9,353 bases of DNA from assembly GCA_002383425.1 (NCBI GenBank), contig DFYV01000134.1, positions 3,067 to 12,419 of the forward strand, written 5' to 3'. Under the pieces are notes generated by a model. That model was not told the DNA's origin and ran no database searches. It worked only from the letters and a program-made list of their open reading frames with translations. The translations under genes were made by a program, and so were the position numbers. Of this stretch, positions 1-4,070 are shown in pieces (within the stretch, counting starts at the first letter, position 1; each line of letters begins with the position of its first letter). Source of the DNA: Bacteroidales bacterium UBA4073. GTDB taxonomy: Bacteria; Bacteroidota; Bacteroidia; Bacteroidales; Tenuifilaceae.

Positions 1-103
1 TTCGTTGTTCGTTGTTCGGAAAAAGGAATCTTTAATTCGTAATTCGTAATTCGTAATTCGTAATTCGTAATTCGTAATTTTGAACCTCGAACCCTGAACT
101 TTT
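1..103 (+). repeat. Heptamer repeat array 1, upstream of dnaB
   Basis: Tandem 7-nt words cut by the window edge. Block A is TTCGTTG repeated, ending with GTTGTTC at 11-17. A 9-nt purine spacer, GGAAAAAGG, fills 18-26. From 27 a heptamer track stays in register to 103: AATCTTT, six perfect AATTCGT copies (34-75), AATTTTG, AACCTCG, AACCCTG, AACTTTT. A period of 7 is incompatible with a conserved reading frame and no ORF uses it. The same block A / 9-nt spacer / track order recurs at 2526-2663 and, inverted, at 3838-4049. Function unknown. Confidence 0.9.
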
Positions 104-120
104 GTCTCTTCTGCTGTATC

Positions 121-161
121 GGTTGATAACCTGTTAGTAACCTATTGTAAAATGTGGAAAA
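121..161 (-). promoter_or_regulatory. Group of DnaA-box-like 9-mers before dnaB
   Basis: Three 9-mers resemble the reverse complement of the DnaA box (TGTGGATAA): GGTTGATAA at 121-129 (7/9), TGTTAGTAA at 132-140 (6/9) and TGTGGAAAA at 153-161 (8/9). All share one orientation and start 11 and 21 nt apart, about one and two helical turns. The first two also form an imperfect 11-nt direct repeat, GTTGATAACCT / GTTAGTAACCT. They end 40 nt before the dnaB -7 element. This is suggestive only, because AT-rich DNA often gives near matches. Confidence 0.3.
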
Positions 162-177
162 TAGTTGGTGACGTAAT

Positions 178-208
178 TTTCAGCAAGCCTTTCCTTGCCC
201 TATCTTTG
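178..208 (+). promoter_or_regulatory. Bacteroidota-type promoter of dnaB
   Basis: TATCTTTG at 201-208 is an exact TAnnTTTG -7 element. A one-mismatch -33 word (TTTC, 178-181) lies 19 nt upstream. Transcription would begin near 213-216, so an ATG at 222 or 228 can be used but a TTG at 195 cannot, as it lies upstream of the transcript. The predicted leader is under 20 nt. Confidence 0.75.
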
Positions 209-221
209 CCCTATAAAACTA

Positions 222-1769
222 ATGAGAATGGTGGGAGAAAAGGGTAACAAACCGAAAAAGGCATTCACCCCAGTTAAGCCCATAGGGTCGGAGCTGGGAA
301 AGGTGCCCCCTCAGGCAGTCGATATTGAGCAGGCCGTTCTTGGCGCCATAATGGTTGAAAAAGATGCGGTGATTATAGCCAGCGAGATATTACAACCCGA
401 GTGTTTTTACAAGGAACATCACCAGGTAATTTTTAAGGCCATACAGGATTTATCGACAAGGTTAGAGCCCATCGATATTTTTACAGTTACCGAGGAGCTA
501 CGCAAGCAGGGGAAACTCGATGAGATAGGAGGCGCATCGTATATCACCGAGCTTTCATCGAGGGTGGGTTCGGCAGCTCACCTTGAGTATCATTCTAAAA
601 TTATTGCCCAGAAGTACATTCAGCGGGAACTTATCAGGGTGGCTACCGATATTGAACGCCGTTCGTTTGAGGATGATGTAGATGTTGATGAGCTGCTCGA
701 CTACTCGGAGATGGAACTCTTTAAGGTGGCCGAAGGTAACATTAAAAGCGATACCCAGCCCATAAGTAACATCGTGGTTAAGGCGTTTAAACAGATTGAG
801 GAGGCAGGGAAGCGCGAGGACGGGCTAAGTGGGGTACCCTCGGGTTTTACCGATTTAGATAGGCTTACATCGGGATGGCAGAAATCAGATTTAATCATTG
901 TTGCTGCACGCCCGTCGATGGGGAAAACTGCATTTGTGCTTTCCATGGCACGCAACATGGCTGTGGAATACGATGCGTCCGTTGCATTCTTCTCCCTCGA
1001 GATGTCGAACCTGCAATTGGTAAACCGTTTAATCATTGCCGAGTCGGGAATCCCTTCGGAAAAGATTCGCAATGGTAGGCTTACTCAGGATGAGTGGACC
1101 CAGCTTACCGTGAAAACCAAGCAGCTGGCCGATGCCAAAATTTTTATTGACGATACCCCGGCACTTTCAATATTTGAGCTTAGGGCTAAATGCCGTAGGC
1201 TAAAGGCACAGCACAACATCGGGATAGCTATTATCGACTACCTTCAGCTAATGACTGGTGCTTCCGATGTCAGGGGTAACCGTGAGCAGGAGGTTAGTAC
1301 CATATCGCGTTCCCTTAAAGCTATTGCCAAGGAACTCGATATACCCATTATTGCACTCTCGCAGTTGAACCGTTCGGTGGAAACCCGTGGAGGGAACAAG
1401 CGCCCTCAACTTTCGGACCTGCGCGAGTCGGGTGCCATTGAGCAGGATGCTGATATGGTTATATTCATCCACCGCCCCGAGTACTACGGTTTTAGTGTTG
1501 ACGATGAGGGCAATTCAACCCTTGGCATTGCCGAAATAATTGTTGCTAAGCACCGTAACGGTGCCGTGGACGATGTTAGGCTCCGCTTCCAAAAGGAAAT
1601 GGCCAAATTTACCGACTTCGACGACACGGAGTTCATCTCTAAATCGGTTACTCCAGCCTTTACCTCCTCGGCTCCCGTTACCTTTAGTTCCAAAATGAAT
1701 AATGACCCTATCGACGATTTTACCTATAATCCCAATAAGGGAATTGATAATACCAATATACCATTTTAG
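222..1769 (+). CDS. dnaB: Replicative DNA helicase DnaB
   Basis: DnaB is the hexameric ring helicase that unwinds DNA at the replication fork using ATP or GTP and works with primase DnaG. The 515-residue protein has the usual order: a short basic N-terminal tail, an N-terminal domain (about 25-175), then a RecA-like C-terminal domain (about 195-475). Visible motifs are Walker A ARPSMGKT (229-236, Lys235), Walker B IIDYLQL (Asp339), SQLNR (380-384), and the RPQLSDLRESGAIEQDAD stretch with the conserved arginine region. No intein interrupts the Walker or Walker B motifs, where DnaB inteins often sit. The frame stays open back to a TTG at 195, but the promoter at 201-208 lies inside that extension, so ATG 222 (or 228) is preferred. 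The C-terminal tail of about 40 residues is polar and low in complexity. The gene converges on the HAD gene after 2 nt, and its terminator lies inside that gene. Confidence 0.97.
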   Translation: MRMVGEKGNKPKKAFTPVKPIGSELGKVPPQAVDIEQAVLGAIMVEKDAVIIASEILQPECFYKEHHQVIFKAIQDLSTRLEPIDIFTVTEELRKQGKLDEIGGASYITELSSRVGSAAHLEYHSKIIAQKYIQRELIRVATDIERRSFEDDVDVDELLDYSEMELFKVAEGNIKSDTQPISNIVVKAFKQIEEAGKREDGLSGVPSGFTDLDRLTSGWQKSDLIIVAARPSMGKTAFVLSMARNMAVEYDASVAFFSLEMSNLQLVNRLIIAESGIPSEKIRNGRLTQDEWTQLTVKTKQLADAKIFIDDTPALSIFELRAKCRRLKAQHNIGIAIIDYLQLMTGASDVRGNREQEVSTISRSLKAIAKELDIPIIALSQLNRSVETRGGNKRPQLSDLRESGAIEQDADMVIFIHRPEYYGFSVDDEGNSTLGIAEIIVAKHRNGAVDDVRLRFQKEMAKFTDFDDTEFISKSVTPAFTSSAPVTFSSKMNNDPIDDFTYNPNKGIDNTNIPF

Positions 1770-1771
1770 CG

Positions 1772-2488
1772 CTACAGAATTTTAGTAATTTCATTTAACG
1801 CCCTCACCTCAAAGGTAACTTTGGTTTGGTGAGGTTTTTTTTTGGGGTTGAAGTATATCTGGTCAATCCCGAATTTTTTTGCCCCAACAATATCTACCTC
1901 CAGGTCATCGCCAACCATTATACTTTCGCTCTTACGGGCATTGGCTTTTGATAGTGCATACCCGAATGCCCTTTTGTCGGGCTTATGAAAGCCCGAATGC
2001 TCCGATGTTACAACCCACTCAAAGTATTTATCGATGTCACTCCTTTGCAGCTTGGGCAGCTGAACCTCTTTGAATCCATTCGATATCACATGCAGCTTGT
2101 ATTTGTTTGACAGATAATCAAGGATTTCGCGAGTATCGGGAATAAGGGCAGTTTTTAGGGGCATTATGGTTAAATACTCATCTCCCAGAGTCTGGGCAAG
2201 TGGTTTGTTTTCAATACCATACTCAGCCAGCGTTATCTCAAATCGCTTGTATCGTAAAACATCCTTGGGTAACTCCCCTTTCAGGTATTTTTCCCATAGG
2301 TAGTGATTGTTCTGGTTATAACATTCAATAAATGTTTCGGGGTTTGGGAAGGCAACTTCTAATGTATGGTTGATGTAAAGATCAGTAAGCGCATCGCGCA
2401 TGTTTTGTTCAAAATCCCATAGCGTTCTGTCCAAATCGAAGAAAATATGCTTGTATGCGTTATGCTTGAAAAAAAAATTGAGCATCAT
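1772..2488 (-). CDS. YjjG/YfnB-type HAD hydrolase (pyrimidine 5'-nucleotidase family)
   Basis: Subfamily IA haloacid dehalogenase-like phosphatase, 238 residues, closest in pattern to YjjG, a nucleotidase acting on (often non-canonical) pyrimidine nucleoside monophosphates. All four HAD motifs are present: DLDRT with nucleophile Asp18 and Asp20, followed by the LWDFE signature typical of this subfamily; motif II SNG (136-138); motif III Lys169 in HKPDKRAF; motif IV VGDDLEVD (192-199). Residues 24-110 form the helical cap. The start is uncertain by one codon, since two ATGs are adjacent (2486-2488, 2483-2485). The N-terminus carries Phe-Phe-Phe encoded by a T9 run, and an A9 run lies near the 3' end, both prone to slippage. 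Its C-terminal codons double as the dnaB terminator. It acts in the cytoplasm and probably clears damaged or excess nucleotides; the exact substrate cannot be read from sequence. Confidence 0.9.
   Translation of the reverse strand: MMLNFFFKHNAYKHIFFDLDRTLWDFEQNMRDALTDLYINHTLEVAFPNPETFIECYNQNNHYLWEKYLKGELPKDVLRYKRFEITLAEYGIENKPLAQTLGDEYLTIMPLKTALIPDTREILDYLSNKYKLHVISNGFKEVQLPKLQRSDIDKYFEWVVTSEHSGFHKPDKRAFGYALSKANARKSESIMVGDDLEVDIVGAKKFGIDQIYFNPKKKPHQTKVTFEVRALNEITKIL
1802..1843 (+). terminator. Intrinsic terminator of dnaB, inside the HAD gene
   Basis: CCTCACC (1802-1808) pairs perfectly with GGTGAGG (1828-1834), followed directly by nine T (1835-1843). Inside the loop, CAAAG (1810-1814) and CTTTG (1819-1823) form a second stem around GTAA. 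It lies 32 nt after the dnaB stop and acts on + strand transcripts. The same bases encode about 14 residues near the C-terminus of the HAD protein on the other strand. Confidence 0.88.
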
Positions 2489-2504
2489 CGGTTAATTTTT
2501 TGCA

Positions 2505-2512
2505 CAAAAATA
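2505..2512 (-). promoter_or_regulatory. -7 element for the HAD gene
   Basis: TATTTTTG read on the minus strand (2512 to 2505) matches TAnnTTTG exactly and ends 16 nt before the ATG at 2488. No TTTG appears 19-21 nt further upstream; that position falls in heptamer block A (from 2526). The leader would be about 10 nt. Confidence 0.6.
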
Positions 2513-2525
2513 GTGATTGCTAACA

Positions 2526-2663
2526 TTCGTTGCTCGTTGTTCGTTGTTCGGGGAAATAGTTGATGGTTGATGGTTGATGGTTGATGGTTGATGGTTCAAT
2601 GTTCATGGTTCAAAGTTCATGGTTCATGGTTTACGTTTCACAGTTCACGGTTCACGTTTCACT
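2526..2663 (+). repeat. Heptamer repeat array 2 in the HAD / membrane protein gap
   Basis: Block A is TTCGTTG, CTCGTTG, TTCGTTG then TTC (2526-2549). The 9-nt spacer GGGGAAATA fills 2550-2558. From 2559 fifteen heptamers follow without a register break to 2663: GTTGATG five times, GTTCAAT, GTTCATG, GTTCAAA, GTTCATG twice, GTTTACG, TTTCACA, GTTCACG twice, TTTCACT. The words drift stepwise from GTTGATG to GTTCATG to GTTCACG, keeping TT at positions 2-3. The track points toward the gene starting at 2829. Confidence 0.92.
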
Positions 2664-2787
2664 TTACATTCCGCATTGAGTCATTGCGCTTAACTTTAAA
2701 GTAGATTTGTGTCAGGTATTTTAGTATTAGGTAGTTCAGTGTTTTTCTACATTTATGGTAGAACATCCATATCGGAATACAAGGATT

Positions 2788-2818
2788 GTTGATCGAATAT
2801 CATTAATTGCTAAATTTG
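2788..2818 (+). promoter_or_regulatory. Promoter of the 126-residue membrane protein gene
   Basis: GTTG (2788-2791), then 19 nt, then TAAATTTG (2811-2818), an exact TAnnTTTG -7 element. The ATG at 2829 is only 10 nt past the -7 element, so the transcript should be nearly leaderless. Confidence 0.75.
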
Positions 2819-2828
2819 TAAAAAAAAT

Positions 2829-3209
2829 ATGCGAGTTATTCGAAGAATACTAATTGCCGTAGTGGTAATTTTGGTTGCTATTGGAGCCTTCCTTTACTGG
2901 GGAACCTACGAGGAGGGTGTAATGGCGGGCAAAGTAATTCGTATTAGCCAGAAAGGCGTAATTTTTAAAACTTACGAGGCCAAACTGGGGCTGGAGTCAT
3001 TTGGAGCCTTGAGGGGAACAAGCCCAATAGCCGAAACGTTCGATTTTTCGGTTGAGCGAGGCAACGATTCCCTTGTCAGGGCCATTGAACAGGTTGCCTT
3101 GACCGGCGAAAGAGTTAACGTTCATTTCAAGAAGCGATACGTAAGAGTTCCGTGGAGGGGAAATACACGTTACTTTGCTACCAGAATTGAAAGGATCAAG
3201 CAAGAATAA
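2829..3209 (+). CDS. Small one-helix membrane protein (Bacteroidota family of unknown function)
   Basis: A 126-residue protein with a basic start (MRVIRR), one hydrophobic helix at about 7-24 and a soluble domain of about 100 residues. By the positive-inside rule the domain should lie in the periplasm. The domain opens with GKVIRISQKGVIFKTYEAKL (34-53), a pattern I recognise from short Bacteroidota proteins that databases often label 6-phosphogluconate dehydrogenase. That label cannot be right here: at 126 residues it lacks the NADP-binding Rossmann fold and the large helical domain of that enzyme (over 400 residues). A beta-rich fold is likely, with a basic end including HFKKRYVRVPWR (99-110). 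The start is fixed by the promoter 10 nt upstream. It appears monocistronic, with a terminator beginning 2 nt after the stop codon. Function unknown; anchoring to the inner membrane is an inference. Confidence 0.85.
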   Translation: MRVIRRILIAVVVILVAIGAFLYWGTYEEGVMAGKVIRISQKGVIFKTYEAKLGLESFGALRGTSPIAETFDFSVERGNDSLVRAIEQVALTGERVNVHFKKRYVRVPWRGNTRYFATRIERIKQE

Positions 3210-3235
3210 AAAAAGGCAGCCTGAAAGCTGCCTTT
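3208..3235. terminator. Bidirectional intrinsic terminator
   Basis: AAAGGCAGC (3212-3220) and GCTGCCTTT (3227-3235) form a perfect 9-bp stem with loop CTGAAA. Read on the minus strand, the stem ends in a run of seven T (3214 to 3208), so it should stop the RRM gene transcript 23 nt after its stop codon. On the plus strand the tail is TTTCTT, weaker but adequate for the gene ending at 3209. Confidence 0.9.
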
Positions 3236-3257
3236 CTTATGGCATACTGAAAGAATC

Positions 3258-3635
3258 TTAAAAATCTCTTTTCCCTCCGCGGCCACCACCACGGCTATCG
3301 CGACCCTCACGGTTATAGCCACCGCGACGCTCACCGTATCCACCGCCACCACCACGACGTTCACGGCTAAAGCCTCCGCTGCGGGGTTTATCGGTTTTGG
3401 GTTTTGCTTCCGATACGCTAATTACCTTGCCATCGTATTCGGCACCGGTAAGTTCTTCGATTGCAGTCCGGGCCTCATCGTCATTGGCCATCTCAACAAA
3501 GCCGAATCCTCTCGAACGCCCTGTTTCTCTGTCAGTAATTACTTTGGCCGAGGTAATCTGGCCATACTCTTCAAAAAGTTGCCTTAGGTCGTCATCGTTA
3601 ATACGGTAACTCAGACCTGACACGTAAATGTTCAT
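3258..3635 (-). CDS. RRM RNA-binding protein with Gly/Arg-rich tail
   Basis: A 125-residue RNA-binding protein with one RNA recognition motif at about 1-79 and a low-complexity tail at about 80-125. The two RNP signatures are clear: RNP2 IYVSGL (3-8) and RNP1 RGFGFVEM (42-49), the latter carrying the aromatic residues that stack on RNA bases. The tail is rich in Gly, Arg and Tyr with RGG-like repeats, ending GGRGGKRDF, and should add non-specific RNA binding. Such small RRM proteins are common in Bacteroidota, which generally lack Hfq, and in cyanobacteria; roles in post-transcriptional control or cold response are proposed for relatives. The ATG opens directly into the RRM's first strand, as in relatives. 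A -7 element 130 nt upstream implies a leader of about 120 nt, unlike the very short leaders of the neighbours, leaving room for control by RNA structure or autoregulation. Confidence 0.95.
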   Translation of the reverse strand: MNIYVSGLSYRINDDDLRQLFEEYGQITSAKVITDRETGRSRGFGFVEMANDDEARTAIEELTGAEYDGKVISVSEAKPKTDKPRSGGFSRERRGGGGGYGERRGGYNREGRDSRGGGRGGKRDF

Positions 3636-3764
3636 ACACTAAAATTAGATTGTGATTGATAAATAAAATTGTTTGTTAACTGAGGTCTTGCTTAACCGAA
3701 GTTTTGTCGGGAATCGGCTAGATACGGCAAAATATTCTTAGTTGAAGCGTTTCTCAATTCGTTA

Positions 3765-3772
3765 CAAAGATA
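3765..3772 (-). promoter_or_regulatory. -7 element for the RRM gene
   Basis: TATCTTTG on the minus strand (3772 to 3765) is an exact TAnnTTTG match. No TTTG is seen 19-21 nt upstream, where the sequence is AT-rich. Transcription would start near 3758, giving a leader of about 120 nt (3757-3636). Confidence 0.55.
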
Positions 3773-3837
3773 AGTGAATTAATTTAATTATCACCTTTTT
3801 GGGAAAATATTTTTTGGATGCACTAAGGTAAGAAAAG

Positions 3838-4049
3838 GTTAAAAGTTAAAAGTTCGAGGTTCGTGGTTCAAGGTTAAAGGTTAAAAGTTAAAGGTCCAAA
3901 ATTCAAAATTCATACTTCTAAATTCTAAATTCTAAATTCTAAATTCCAAACTTCTTGTTTTACCATCAACCTTCAACCATCAACCATCAACTTTTTTCCC
4001 GAACAACGAACAACAAACAACGAACAACTAATATCCGTCAACCGTCAAT
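3838..4049 (-). repeat. Heptamer repeat array 3 (inverted copy), upstream of the RRM gene
   Basis: Read on the minus strand from 4049: ATTGACG, GTTGACG, GATATTA, then block A as four GTTGTTC-type words (4028-4001), the 9-nt spacer GGGAAAAAA (4000-3992), then 22 heptamers in unbroken register (3991-3838, 154 nt). These run from GTTGATG-type (four), through two irregular words, to TTAGAAT-type (four) and TTTAACC/TTGAACC-type words. The spacer is the same length as in array 2 and block A is the same word, although this copy is on the other strand. The track points toward the RRM gene promoter. Confidence 0.9.
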
Positions 4050-4070
4050 GCTGGGAGTACTAAAATAGAT

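Larger units (their letters stand above)
2489..2828. other. 340-nt divergent intergenic region
   Basis: It holds the HAD -7 element (2505-2512), heptamer array 2 (2526-2663), a second isolated TAnnTTTG match (TAGATTTG, 2702-2709) with no well-spaced -33 partner, and the promoter of the gene at 2829. A 32-codon reading frame (2755-2853) starts here and overlaps the next gene out of frame; there is not enough support to call it a gene. Nothing else is recognisable. Confidence 0.7.
3636..4070. other. 435-nt intergenic region: RRM leader, promoter and array 3
   Basis: On the minus strand it runs from the transporter stop (4071) to the RRM start (3635). It contains heptamer array 3 (4049 to 3838), an AT-rich stretch (3837-3773), the RRM -7 element and the putative leader. 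No strong hairpin was found in the leader, only a 5-bp GTTAA/TTAAC stem. No convincing intrinsic terminator follows the transporter gene before the array. Confidence 0.65.

Noticed and set aside
33..75. Direct repeats considered as a CRISPR array or replication iterons
   Set aside because: The units are 7 nt with no spacers, so not CRISPR. Plasmid iterons are usually about 17-22 nt, and no replication initiator gene is nearby.
701..1072. 123-codon reading frame antisense to dnaB, and other frames inside large genes
   Set aside because: They lie wholly within strongly conserved genes on the other strand or in another frame, have no recognisable motif and no promoter, and are expected as shadows of long ORFs.
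898..1330. Possible intein in DnaB at the Walker A or Walker B region
   Set aside because: Both motifs are continuous and the protein is of normal length, so no intein is present.
2702..2709. TAGATTTG as an additional promoter or small RNA start
   Set aside because: It matches the -7 consensus, but no TTG lies at 19-21 nt upstream and the promoter at 2788-2818 is better placed; not called as a feature on its own.
3136..3151. Shared stretch ACGTAAGAGTTCC between the 126-residue protein gene and the DUF4831 gene (near 8065)
   Set aside because: Both encode Tyr-Val-Arg-Val-Pro within otherwise unrelated proteins; no wider similarity, so most likely coincidence.
3838..4049. Array 3 as one large hairpin between its left and right halves
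   Set aside because: Only 4-bp GGTT/AACC pairings separated by mismatches could form; no continuous inverted repeat is present.
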